A stretch of 32,739 bases of DNA from the NCBI GenBank assembly GCA_024636105.1, contig JAGXHO010000041.1:1-32739 (forward strand), read 5' to 3'. The notes beneath the pieces were generated by a model. The model was given only the letters and a program-made list of their open reading frames with translations. It did no database searches and had not been told where the DNA came from. Positions 8,428 to 17,900 of the stretch are shown here, one piece after another. This DNA comes from Trueperaceae bacterium. Lineage in GTDB: Bacteria > Deinococcota > Deinococci > Deinococcales > Trueperaceae. Position 1 is the stretch's first letter. Each line of letters begins with the position of its first letter. The position numbers and the translations under genes are program-made.

Positions 8428-8459
8428 GTCAGCCTCGCGTCAGGTGCGGGGCATAGGCT
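8428..8459 (+). promoter_or_regulatory. Site B: phased GTCAG operator plus -10 box for S1
   Basis: GTCAGCC, 4 nt, GTCAGGT (first G at 8428, second at 8439; 11-bp period), then exactly 10 nt from the second GTCAG to TAGGCT (8454-8459). The -10 box ends 51 nt before the S1 start codon. The geometry is the same as sites A and C. It lies in the 116-bp gap after the kinase gene, so S1 can be transcribed separately from the cassette. Confidence 0.65.
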
Positions 8460-8509
8460 GCGACGACGCACCGGGCAGGACGATCGGTACGCGCGAAGGA
8501 GGCAAGCAG

Positions 8510-9070
8510 ATGCGACGCGCATGGAGATGGACGTTCGCGCTCCTGTTGGGCCTCACGGCGACCTTCGCGAGCGCGCTCGACGTGCCGGCGGACGCCGAGG
8601 TGTTCGTGACCGATCCGGACAGCCGGATCGTCGGCCTCGGTCGGGTCGTCGCCGGCGAACGCTTCGAGCTCGTGCTCGTGGACGGCTACGCCGGTCGGGC
8701 GGTGTTGGTGTGGCTCTCGCCCGATGGCGGCGTCCGCACGACCGAGGTCGTGGTCGCAGACGGGGTCGTATGGGTCGATGGCGTCGAACTGACGTCGGTC
8801 CTGCCCGAGGGCTTCTCCTCGGTGCACGTACGGATCGCGGCCGAACTCGGCGACGCATGGCCGCCCGACGTCCGCCAGGGCCCCCCGGCCGAGGCGCCCG
8901 GACGCGCTCTGGGCCGCGAGCCGCCCGCCGGCGCCGGTCCGCCTGGGCCACCCGCGCGACCGCCTGGCTCGCCCGACGATGGCCCGCCGGACGACGGCGA
9001 GCCCGACGACGGCGAGCCCGACGACGACACGCCCGGTCGGCCCGAGGACACGCCCGGACGACGGCCCTAG
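8510..9070 (+). CDS. Secreted protein with Pro/Asp-rich repeat tail (S1, cassette 1)
   Basis: 186 residues with no recognised family. A signal peptide (MRRAWRWTF..., cleavage after FASA near residue 22) leads into a ~95-residue beta-rich domain opening with LDVPADAEVFVTDPDSRIVG. A Pro/Gly/Asp-rich disordered tail follows, with DDGEP repeats. The paralogue at 21562 opens with FEFPSDAEFIVTDAQGVIVA and aligns nearly without gaps through the domain, so the folded part is conserved while the tails differ. The ATG at 8510 has AAGGAGG 7 nt upstream. It stands right after the regulator-kinase pair with its own operator. Possible roles are a ligand or accessory subunit of the kinase sensor, or simply the regulated output; I cannot tell which. 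Confidence 0.75.
   Translation: MRRAWRWTFALLLGLTATFASALDVPADAEVFVTDPDSRIVGLGRVVAGERFELVLVDGYAGRAVLVWLSPDGGVRTTEVVVADGVVWVDGVELTSVLPEGFSSVHVRIAAELGDAWPPDVRQGPPAEAPGRALGREPPAGAGPPGPPARPPGSPDDGPPDDGEPDDGEPDDDTPGRPEDTPGRRP
8975..9019 (+). repeat. 15-bp tandem repeat, three units, inside S1
   Basis: Units start at 8975, 8990 and 9005; the last two are identical (GACGACGGCGAGCCC) and the first differs at several bases. They encode DDGPP-DDGEP-DDGEP in the tail of the secreted protein, and a further GACGAC follows. Confidence 0.8.
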
Positions 9071-9095
9071 CGACGCTCTTGGGACGGTCGGCGGC

Positions 9096-10493
9096 CTACC
9101 CGGGTCGCGCGACGGTCGGCTCCAGAACCTCGTCCCACACGGCCGCCGCGACGTGCTCGGCGTCGTCCACCAGCTTGCCCACCGCGATGCCGCGGTAGGC
9201 GTTGCCCGCCACGTGCAGGCCGCCCAGGCGTCGCAGGCGCTCCTCGATGCGGTCCAGCCGCTCCAGGTGCCCCATCACGTACTGCGGGATGCCCCGCTCC
9301 TGCCGTCCGACCCACGTGCGCACCGGTGGGGCGGCGACGCCCCAGGCGCGGTCGACCGCCTCGAGCGCGGCGCGCAGCAGCGCGTCGTCCCCCAGGTCGT
9401 CGAGGTCGGGGCGGGCGACGCCGCCCTGGATGACCCGCAGCAGCACGTGATCCTCCGGCGCGCGGTGCGGGAAGACGTTCGACTCGATCAGCACCCCCAG
9501 CACCGGCAGGTCCTCGTTCGGTGCGACGAGGAAGCCGAAGCCGTCGGGCGCTGCGCGCAAGGCCGAGCGCTCGAACGCCAGCGCGGCCATGCCGATCGGG
9601 CCCGATGGGATGCCGCGGAGGTCGTCGGCGGCGCGTTGGTCGAGCGCGGCCAGCAGGTCGGCGGCGGGCCGCGGCGGCAGCGCCAGCACGACCGCGTCGA
9701 AGCGCTCGCTGGTGCCGTCGTCCGCCATCAAGCGGTAGCCACCGGCCGCATCACGCCCGATGGCGAGCGCGCGGCGGCGCAGGTGCAGGGCCTGGCCGAG
9801 GTCCTCGGCCAGGGCGTCGAGGAGCACGTTCATGCCGCCCCGGAAGCACCACGTGGTCTTGCGCTCGCGCATCCGCTCCTTCATGCCGGCGAGGCCGGCG
9901 ATCACGAGCGAGCGGTGGTCGCGCTCCATCTCGCGCATTACCGGGAAGGCGGCGTCGACCGAGAGCAGGCGCGCGTCGCCGCCGTAGACCCCGCGCACCA
10001 TCGTCCCCAGCAGGACCTCGGCCGCCTCGGGTCCGATGTGGCGTTCGGCGTAGTCGTGCACCGACTCGTCGTGGTCCACGCGTTCGGCGAGGAAGGGCTC
10101 GGCCATCACGCGGAAGCGGCCCGCGACCGACATCGGGGTGAAGTTCAGCAGCGACAGCGGGTCGCTCGGCAGCAGGTGGAGCTGGCCGCCGTGGAACACG
10201 TAGCGCCGGTTGGCCGCAGGGTCGGCGTGGACCTGCTGGTCCTGGAGGCCCAAGCGCGCGACCAGGTCGGCCGTGGGGCCGACGCCGGTCCGGAAGGCGT
10301 TGGCGCCCCACTCGACGACGTAGCCGTCCTCGACCGTGGTGCGCAGCTGACCGCCCGGCCGGTCGCCGGCCTCCCAGATCGCGAGCTCGACCGGATGGCC
10401 CCCCTCGTGCGCGCGCCGGCGGATCGCGTGGGCGGCGCTCAGGCCGGCGAGCCCGGCGCCGAGGACGGCGACGCGCCGGGCGCCATCGCTCAT
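9096..10493 (-). CDS. hemG: FAD-dependent protoporphyrinogen/coproporphyrinogen III oxidase
   Basis: 465 residues, standard length for the FAD-containing HemG/HemY (CgoX) oxidase that aromatises the porphyrinogen ring late in haem synthesis. Seen: N-terminal dinucleotide fold VAVLGAGLAGLSAA (G12, G14, G17), FAD ribose-binding EAGDRPGGQLRT, the family's GANAFRTG and MVRGVYGGDARLLS stretches, and C-terminal FAD motif LHVAGNAYRGIAVGKLVDD. It has no signal peptide. Its ATG overlaps the stop of the DUF1641 gene as ATGA, so it is the last gene of a three-gene coupled operon with the SQR-like flavoprotein. Whether the substrate is protoporphyrinogen or coproporphyrinogen depends on the haem route of the organism and cannot be decided here. 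Confidence 0.93.
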   Translation of the reverse strand: MSDGARRVAVLGAGLAGLSAAHAIRRRAHEGGHPVELAIWEAGDRPGGQLRTTVEDGYVVEWGANAFRTGVGPTADLVARLGLQDQQVHADPAANRRYVFHGGQLHLLPSDPLSLLNFTPMSVAGRFRVMAEPFLAERVDHDESVHDYAERHIGPEAAEVLLGTMVRGVYGGDARLLSVDAAFPVMREMERDHRSLVIAGLAGMKERMRERKTTWCFRGGMNVLLDALAEDLGQALHLRRRALAIGRDAAGGYRLMADDGTSERFDAVVLALPPRPAADLLAALDQRAADDLRGIPSGPIGMAALAFERSALRAAPDGFGFLVAPNEDLPVLGVLIESNVFPHRAPEDHVLLRVIQGGVARPDLDDLGDDALLRAALEAVDRAWGVAAPPVRTWVGRQERGIPQYVMGHLERLDRIEERLRRLGGLHVAGNAYRGIAVGKLVDDAEHVAAAVWDEVLEPTVARPG

Positions 10494-10888
10494 CGCATGC
10501 CCTGGATGGTCTTGAGGAGCAGCACCAGGTTGTCGCCGATCGAGCGCACGCCGGCGGGCTCGAAGCTGCGCAGCATGCGGTCGGTGACCTGGACGGTGGC
10601 GCCGAGCACCTCGCGGTACTTGGGGTCCTCGAGGACCGCGAGCTTCACGACTGCCGTGCCGAAGGCACGGCGCGCCACCGGCGCGAGATCGCGCATCAGA
10701 GCTTCGGCCTCGTCCCAGCGCTCGGCAGTGCGGCGGCTCTCGGCCGCGACGACCTCGAGGTGCTCGCGGGTCCGGCGCTGCTCGTCGACGAACGTGGCGA
10801 GTTGCTCGGCGACGTGGGCCAACTGCGCGTGCACGGTCGCGAGGTCGGGCGCCGCCGCGGCGGCCGACGGGGGCACGCTGGCGCTCAT
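10490..10888 (-). CDS. DUF1641 protein, partner of the SQR-like flavoprotein
   Basis: 132 residues, mostly helical. The first half (about 15-65) is a charged amphipathic helix likely to coil, and the second half ends with the DUF1641 hallmark VRSIGDNLVLLLKTIQGM. DUF1641 genes are commonly found next to sulfide:quinone oxidoreductase genes, as here, but the function of the protein is not established. Both ends overlap neighbours by four bases (ATGA): its start with the SQR-like stop and its stop with the HemG start. This enforces one transcript and coupled translation. Confidence 0.82.
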   Translation of the reverse strand: MSASVPPSAAAAAPDLATVHAQLAHVAEQLATFVDEQRRTREHLEVVAAESRRTAERWDEAEALMRDLAPVARRAFGTAVVKLAVLEDPKYREVLGATVQVTDRMLRSFEPAGVRSIGDNLVLLLKTIQGMR

Positions 10889-11988
10889 CGGGCCACCTCC
10901 GCCCGCGCGCCGGCCGTCTGGCCGGTTCGCTTACCCGCCGTCGTGTAACGCGTGGGGAAGGGCAGTTCGTGGCCGCGCAGCAGGACGTTCCAGTAGGCCC
11001 AGCGGAAGAGCATCTTGCCGTCGTAGTTCATCGCGCTCTCCTCGAGAAGGGCGAAAGGGCCGACGCCAGGTACCGGGTAGTGGCCGGGCTGCGGCTCGTG
11101 CTCGTAATCGAAATCGAGCAGGACGGCCCGGCCGGGGGCCGTGACCACGAAGCAGTTCGCGTGGCCATCGAACGCGTGCGGAAGCGGGCGTCCCGCGACG
11201 TGGGCGGCGAAGTTCTCGACGAAGACGTCGGCGGCGTAGTGAGCGGTCGCACCGGCCTTCGACGTCGGCAGGTCGGCGGCGTCGCCCAGGGCCAAGACGT
11301 TGGGGTAGCGACGCGAGCGCAGCGTCCCGGGGTCCACCTCGACGTGGTGGAGCTCGTCGGCGAGCCCGCTGCCGGCGAGGAAGGCGGCGCCCGTGTGCAG
11401 TGGCGTCGTTACCAGCAGGTCGAAAGGAACCAGGCGATCGTCGAAGCTCACGAGGTTCTTCGCCTCGGGGTCGATGCGCTCGACGACGAAGTCGGCCTCG
11501 ACGGAGATGGCGCGCTCGGCGAGCAAGTGGCCCAACCGCTCGGACGCGACGGGTCGGGTGAAGGCGCCTTCGAGCGGCGTTACGTACACCAGCTCGACGC
11601 GCTCGCGGATCCCGCGCTCGCGGAAGCGCGCGTCCGCGAGGAACGCCAACTCGAGCGGCGCCACGGGGCACGAGATGGGCATCTCGGTGACGTGGACCAC
11701 GAAGCGTCCGCCCTCGAACGCCTCGATCGCGCCGCGCAGCGCCTCGGCGCCCGCGAGCGTGTAGAACTCATGGACGCTCGTCCGCCACGCGGAGCCGAGC
11801 ATGCCGGGCGTGGCGTCCGGCCGCGGTCGGCTGCCGGTCGCGATCACCAGGTGGTCGTAGGCGAGCGAGCGGCCGTCGTCGCGGTCGACGACGGTGATCC
11901 GCCAAGCCTCGCGGTCGAGGCGCGGGCGCAGTTTGGCGACCACCATGGTCCCGGCGCTGCCGCCGCCGAGCACGAGCGGGTGCTTCAT
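10885..11988 (-). CDS. Sulfide:quinone oxidoreductase-like flavoprotein with internal deletion
   Basis: 367 residues; family members have about 400-430. Present: FAD-binding start HPLVLGGGSAGTMVVAKL, second motif YDHLVIATGSRPRPD, a redox-candidate cysteine in PISCPVAPLELAFLAD (C107), NVLALGDAADLPTSKAGATAH, and a later cysteine in HANCFVV (C279). Odd: the strand ITVVDRDD (residues 31-38) joins directly to RSLAYDHLVIATG. In SQR about 60 residues normally lie between them, including the tail of the first FAD-fold half and a substrate/quinone-side segment. The DNA is continuous and in frame. The ATG at 11988 follows GGGAGG. It is first in an operon with DUF1641 and HemG. Sulfide oxidation is likely the ancestral role, but activity of this form is doubtful. 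Confidence 0.8.
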   Translation of the reverse strand: MKHPLVLGGGSAGTMVVAKLRPRLDREAWRITVVDRDDGRSLAYDHLVIATGSRPRPDATPGMLGSAWRTSVHEFYTLAGAEALRGAIEAFEGGRFVVHVTEMPISCPVAPLELAFLADARFRERGIRERVELVYVTPLEGAFTRPVASERLGHLLAERAISVEADFVVERIDPEAKNLVSFDDRLVPFDLLVTTPLHTGAAFLAGSGLADELHHVEVDPGTLRSRRYPNVLALGDAADLPTSKAGATAHYAADVFVENFAAHVAGRPLPHAFDGHANCFVVTAPGRAVLLDFDYEHEPQPGHYPVPGVGPFALLEESAMNYDGKMLFRWAYWNVLLRGHELPFPTRYTTAGKRTGQTAGARAEVAR

Positions 11989-12030
11989 CGGTGCCTCCCG
12001 CCGTGCGGTCGGAGACCGCGCGGCCCGAGG

Positions 12031-12036
12031 AGCGTA
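12031..12036 (-). promoter_or_regulatory. Candidate -10 box of the SQR-DUF1641-hemG operon
   Basis: TACGCT on the minus strand, ending 43 nt before the SQR-like start codon. It fits the TAnnnT pattern of other promoters in the window; no clear -35 was found. Confidence 0.3.
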
Positions 12037-12092
12037 CGGTCGCGGGGACGGCTTCGGCGACGGGCGTCCGTCCCTCGGTGCGACCGGACGGC

Positions 12093-12098
12093 TAGACT
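12093..12098 (+). promoter_or_regulatory. Candidate -10 box of the P450 gene
   Basis: TAGACT 47 nt before the chosen start codon. It is 7 nt before an out-of-frame ATG (12106), so it cannot serve a leaderless P450 message; a short leader with the GAGGAGG ribosome site is more likely. Confidence 0.35.
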
Positions 12099-12145
12099 CG
12101 ACCGCATGGCCGCCGATGCCGCGCGGCTACCGCGAGGAGGCTGCC

Positions 12146-13420
12146 ATGCCCGAGACCGAGCGCCGCTTCGACCTCTACGGCGACGGCTTCAAGCGCGACC
12201 CCCACCCCACGTTCGCCGCCATGCGGCGCGAGGCGCCGATCTACCAGCAGGCGGGCCTGGACGGCACCACGCCCATCTGGTTCGTCACCCGCTACGCCGA
12301 CGTCGACGCGATGCTCCGCGACAAGCGCTTCGTGCGCGACGCCGCGCTCGCTCACGACCCTGCGGACTTGCCGCGCGAGCCCGAGCTCTTCCGCCGCATC
12401 GGCCAGCACATGCTCAACCGCGACGGCCTCGACCACCAGCGCCTGCGCGGGCTCGTCAGCCTGGCCTTCACGCCCCGGCACGTCGCGGCGATGCGACCGC
12501 GCATCCAAGCGATCGCCGAAGGGTTGCTCGAGCCGTTCACGCAGCGCGGCTCGATGGAGCTGATCGCGGACTTCGCGTTCCCGCTCCCCACGACCGTCAT
12601 CCTCGAGATGCTCGGGGTGCCTGCCGAAGACCGCGACCGCGTGCGCGTGTGGGGGAACGCGCTCCTAGCCGCACCGCGCGACGCCGCCGAGGGGCGCGTG
12701 CTCGAGGCGCAGCTGGTGGAGTTCGCGGACTACGTGGCGGCGCTCATCGAGGAGCGGCGGGCGCGCCCCCAGGACGATCTGCTCTCCGGCCTCGTCGCCG
12801 CCGAGGAAGCCGGCGACCGGCTGAGCCTGGACGAGCTGCTCTCGACGCTCGTGCTGCTCATCACCGCCGGGCACGAGACGACCGTCAACCTGATCGCGAA
12901 CGCCGTGCTGGCGCTATCGCGGCACCCGGAGGTGCGCGACGCGCTCGCCGCCGACCCAGCGGCCATGCCGGTCGCCGTCGAAGAGCTGCTGCGCTTCGAC
13001 GGCCCGGTCGAGCGCGCCCTCAACCGCTGGGCCGCCGAGGACGTCGTGTGGGGCGGCCAGACGATCCGACGCGGCGAGCCTCTGATCCTGATCCTCGGCA
13101 GCGCCAACCGCGATCCGGAGCGCTTCGAGGCGGCCGACGCCCTCGACCCGGCGCGGAGCCCGAACCCGCACCTGGCGTTCGGGAAAGGGCTCCACTACTG
13201 CATGGGCGCGCCGCTCGCGCGACTCGAGGGCGAGATCGCCCTGAACGCGCTGCTGGCGCGGCTCCCGGGGCTGCGCGTCGCGGTCCCCGAGGAGGCGCTG
13301 CGCTACCGCTTCCTCCCGGGGTTTCGCGCGCTCGAGGCGCTGCCGGTGGCGTGGGACGTGCCCGGCGGCGCCGAACCCGGCGCGCCGCGAGCGCGCCCTC
13401 GCGCGATGCCGAGCGACTGA
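12146..13420 (+). CDS. Cytochrome P450 (soluble class I bacterial type)
   Basis: 424 residues with all P450 landmarks: I-helix oxygen-binding AGHETT (241-246), K-helix ExxR in EELLR (E280, R283), and haem-ligand loop FGKGLHYCMGAPLARLE with Cys352. There is no membrane anchor, so it is a soluble enzyme fed by ferredoxin/reductase genes that are not in this window. It resembles CYP107-type macrolide or fatty-acid hydroxylases, but the substrate is not predictable. The C-terminal ~20 residues are a Pro/Arg/Ala-rich extension past the usual end. The ATG at 12146 has GAGGAGG 5 nt before it; the long upstream open frame has no P450 similarity. It diverges from the SQR operon. Confidence 0.93.
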   Translation: MPETERRFDLYGDGFKRDPHPTFAAMRREAPIYQQAGLDGTTPIWFVTRYADVDAMLRDKRFVRDAALAHDPADLPREPELFRRIGQHMLNRDGLDHQRLRGLVSLAFTPRHVAAMRPRIQAIAEGLLEPFTQRGSMELIADFAFPLPTTVILEMLGVPAEDRDRVRVWGNALLAAPRDAAEGRVLEAQLVEFADYVAALIEERRARPQDDLLSGLVAAEEAGDRLSLDELLSTLVLLITAGHETTVNLIANAVLALSRHPEVRDALAADPAAMPVAVEELLRFDGPVERALNRWAAEDVVWGGQTIRRGEPLILILGSANRDPERFEAADALDPARSPNPHLAFGKGLHYCMGAPLARLEGEIALNALLARLPGLRVAVPEEALRYRFLPGFRALEALPVAWDVPGGAEPGAPRARPRAMPSD

Positions 13421-13575
13421 CCCAGGGACCGCATTCGGCCCGCGAGCGCGCGACCGTGGCAGCCGGAACACGGGACGATTGGTCCTGGTGCGGCTTATCC
13501 ATGTCGGTCAATCTGAGGCTACGCGCGGCCAGGGCCCTGGCTCGCGAAACGCTACAAGAAGCTACGGAGGAACTA

Positions 13576-14658
13576 ATGGATCGCCTACGGCACTACCGCC
13601 TTGCGCTCGTCCTCGCGAGCCTGTTGGCCGCATCCGCCGCGTTCGCCCAGGCCGACCGCCTGGTTTCCATCCCCGTCGGCTACGCGCCCGTCCTCGATGG
13701 CGTCATCAGCGAGGCGTTCTGGGCCGATGCGCCGATCTTCGAAGTCGAGACCGTCGGTGCCGGCTTCTGGGGCGCCGCCAACGCGTCGGAGACGACCGTG
13801 CGCCTGCAGTCCGTCTATACGCCGGACTCCGTGTACTTTTTGGTCCGCTGGGCCGATCCGACCTACTCCATCGATCGCCAGCGTTGGGTCCTTGAAGCCG
13901 GCGCATGGTCCCGGCAGGACCAGACCCCGCTGCGCGAAGGCGGCGCGTCCACCTACTACGAAGACAAACTCGCGTTCCTCTGGGTGATGGACGCCGCGTC
14001 GATCCTCGCCGACGAGTCGTTCTGGCCCACCTACCTCGAGCCCGAGGACGCGCCCGAGGCCGGCTACGACCGTCCGATCAAGTCGATGCCGCAAGGCGAA
14101 CTGCTCGACATGTGGCACTTCAAGCACGTGCGCACGAACTTCTCGTCCCCCGCCCAGGTGGACGACCAGTTCGTCGACGACACCCGCAACGCCGAGACGG
14201 CGAGCAACGCGGGGCGCCGCTCCGATCCGGGTGAGGGCGGGTACTACAACAACGCCAAGGACTACACGACGCCCGCCGGCGCGACCGTGTCCGGACCCAT
14301 GTACCACGTGCCCGGAAACCCGAACCTGTTCATCCTCAGCCAGGACATGATCGATACCGGCGCCGCGGTCGAGATCGCCGACTACGCCGAACTCATGGCG
14401 CTCGGCGAAGGCACCCGCCTGCCCGGCGTCATCAGCCGCGCGTTCACCGGCGGACGTGCCGACATCACCGCCAAGGCGACCTGGAGCGACGGCTGGTACA
14501 CCCTGGAGCTCGGGCGTGCGCTCGACACCGGGACGCCCGACGTCGACGTGATCTTCTCGGACCTCGACATGCCGTACTTCTTCGGCGTCGGGACGTTCGA
14601 CAACTCGCAGATCGCGCACGGCGTGACCGACCTGCTGATCTTCGAGTTCGGCAAGTAA
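13576..14658 (+). CDS. Periplasmic haem-b-binding protein, ethylbenzene dehydrogenase gamma-like
   Basis: 360 residues. A signal peptide (hydrophobic about 8-22, cleavage AFA/QAD near 24) sends it outside. The mature part resembles the haem-binding domain of ethylbenzene/DMSO-type dehydrogenase gamma subunits: IPVGYAPVLDGVISEAFWAD at the start, VYFLVRWADPTYSIDRQRWV, a central LLDMWHFKHVRTN stretch with Met/His candidate ligands, and DITAKATWSDGWYTLELGRA near the end. In those enzymes the subunit carries electrons from a molybdenum enzyme; no such partner is visible here. The ATG at 13576 follows GGAGG. Base composition near the start (residues 30-60) is slightly richer in A/T than its neighbours. 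A perfect hairpin terminator follows. Confidence 0.8.
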   Translation: MDRLRHYRLALVLASLLAASAAFAQADRLVSIPVGYAPVLDGVISEAFWADAPIFEVETVGAGFWGAANASETTVRLQSVYTPDSVYFLVRWADPTYSIDRQRWVLEAGAWSRQDQTPLREGGASTYYEDKLAFLWVMDAASILADESFWPTYLEPEDAPEAGYDRPIKSMPQGELLDMWHFKHVRTNFSSPAQVDDQFVDDTRNAETASNAGRRSDPGEGGYYNNAKDYTTPAGATVSGPMYHVPGNPNLFILSQDMIDTGAAVEIADYAELMALGEGTRLPGVISRAFTGGRADITAKATWSDGWYTLELGRALDTGTPDVDVIFSDLDMPYFFGVGTFDNSQIAHGVTDLLIFEFGK

Positions 14659-14680
14659 CCGAACCGTTCGACGGCGCAGA

Positions 14681-14720
14681 CGCGACGGCCGCGAAGGGTG
14701 ATCCCTTCGCGGCCGTCGCG
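14681..14720 (+). terminator. Hairpin terminator after the haem-b protein gene
   Basis: An 18-bp perfect stem (14681-14698 pairs with 14703-14720) around the tetraloop TGAT, beginning 22 nt after the stop codon. The following bases (CGTTCTCGC) are poor in T, so it may act as an intrinsic terminator or as an mRNA 3' stabiliser. The next gene is convergent and could use it too. Confidence 0.7.
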
Positions 14721-14776
14721 CGTTCTCGCACGCCCGCTCGAGGCGGGTCAGCCCACGCCGAAGCGGCGGACGAAAG

Positions 14777-15223
14777 CTAGGCGGCGTTGGCTGCGTACCA
14801 GGCCACCGTGCGCGCCAATCCCTCGCGCAGCGGCGTCGCCGGCAGTCCGAAGGTGCGCTCGAAGGCGTGGGCGTCGACCACGAACGGCTTCACGAACTGG
14901 TCCATCATCTCGAGGCTGGCGCGCGCCCCGGGGATGAACAAGCCGCCGGCCCACATCATGAGGTAGCCCATCGCGCTCGCCTTGGGCGCGACGCCTGCGG
15001 CCGCCGCCTCGGCGGCGGCGATCGCCTGCGCAGGATCGGACGCGTCGGCCGTCCGCAGCTCGACGCCTTCGGGCAGCAGCTCGGGGCGGCGCCCGCTGCG
15101 GTTCACGGCGCGCACCCACCGCCCCTCGGCGACGAGCGCGTGGGTGGTCCAACAACCGACCGGGCCGGTGCCGAAGATCACGTGCAGGTCCTCGGATGGT
15201 TGCTTGTGGGTGGCGTGCGCCAT
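14777..15223 (-). CDS. NAD(P)-binding epimerase/dehydratase-family protein lacking its central half
   Basis: 148 residues, against about 300 for the extended NAD-dependent epimerase/dehydratase-like proteins it resembles. The first ~70 residues are a Rossmann start (HVIFGTGPVGCWTTHALVAE, then WVRAVNRSGRRPELLPEGVE and an ADASDP acidic turn). The last ~70 match the C-terminal end of the same family (SLEMMDQFVKPFVVDAHAFE, then TFGLPATPLREGLARTVAWY). The middle, with the catalytic Tyr-x-x-x-Lys and substrate pocket, is absent; the two halves join in an Ala-rich stretch (about residues 66-78) without a frameshift. The ATG at 15223 has GGAGGG 7 nt upstream. It is probably non-catalytic, or an assembly artefact. 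Confidence 0.6.
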   Translation of the reverse strand: MAHATHKQPSEDLHVIFGTGPVGCWTTHALVAEGRWVRAVNRSGRRPELLPEGVELRTADASDPAQAIAAAEAAAAGVAPKASAMGYLMMWAGGLFIPGARASLEMMDQFVKPFVVDAHAFERTFGLPATPLREGLARTVAWYAANAA

Positions 15224-15297
15224 GTGCGGACCCTCCGTTCTGGGTCCCAGCATGGACGCCGAGACGGGGGGAAGTTCAAGCCGCCCGCCGGTCGGCC

Positions 15298-17526
<2,229 letters not shown>

Positions 17527-17612
17527 CTACGGGCTCCGCGGAGTGGGGAACGAGGCTCCGGGACGCGACCGGTGGGCGTCGTGGTGGTGCATCGGGGGGA
17601 CCCGTCGTCCCG

Positions 17613-17628
17613 CGGTGCCGCGGCACCG
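17613..17628. promoter_or_regulatory. 16-bp perfect palindrome upstream of katG
   Basis: CGGTGCCG followed by its exact complement CGGCACCG, centred 122 bp before the katG start. On the katG strand it lies about 10 nt after a TATCGT -10 candidate (17644-17639), a position suited to a dimeric repressor. The sequence does not match the Fur/PerR consensus I know, so the binding protein is unknown. Confidence 0.4.
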
Positions 17629-17762
17629 AACGAGCGACACGATAACCGAGGGGGGTCGGGGTGAAGGCACGGCGCGAAACCGTTGGAGCCGTCTGCGGTC
17701 GCACCGGGAGCCATGTGCGCCCCGGCGGCGCGACGCCTCGTGAACGGCATCACACGCCGCCT

Positions 17763-17799
17763 TTGTACACAGTCTGTCTAACCTTTGGCGACCTACACT
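17763..17799 (+). promoter_or_regulatory. Candidate promoter island of the rhodopsin gene
   Basis: A locally A/T-rich stretch containing TTGTAC (17763-17768), TAACCT (17779-17784) and TACACT (17794-17799). No pair has ideal 16-18 bp spacing, so I cannot say which is the -10 box. TTTGTACAC also fits the loose nnTnTACAn unit of CarH-type light-responsive operators, but only one good copy is present. Confidence 0.3.
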
Positions 17800-17900
17800 T
17801 CGGCGTTCCAAGCGGAGTCGCCGCCAACGGTGCCCTTCCCGATCGGGCGTACATCGGGTCGACGCGCCTCCGCGCAGTTCGGTCCCGTGGAGGTGACCCT

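Noticed and set aside
17763..17799. CarH/LitR operator controlling the rhodopsin gene
   Set aside because: Only one TTTGTACAC unit fits; the next 11-bp registers do not repeat it, and no such regulator is in the window.
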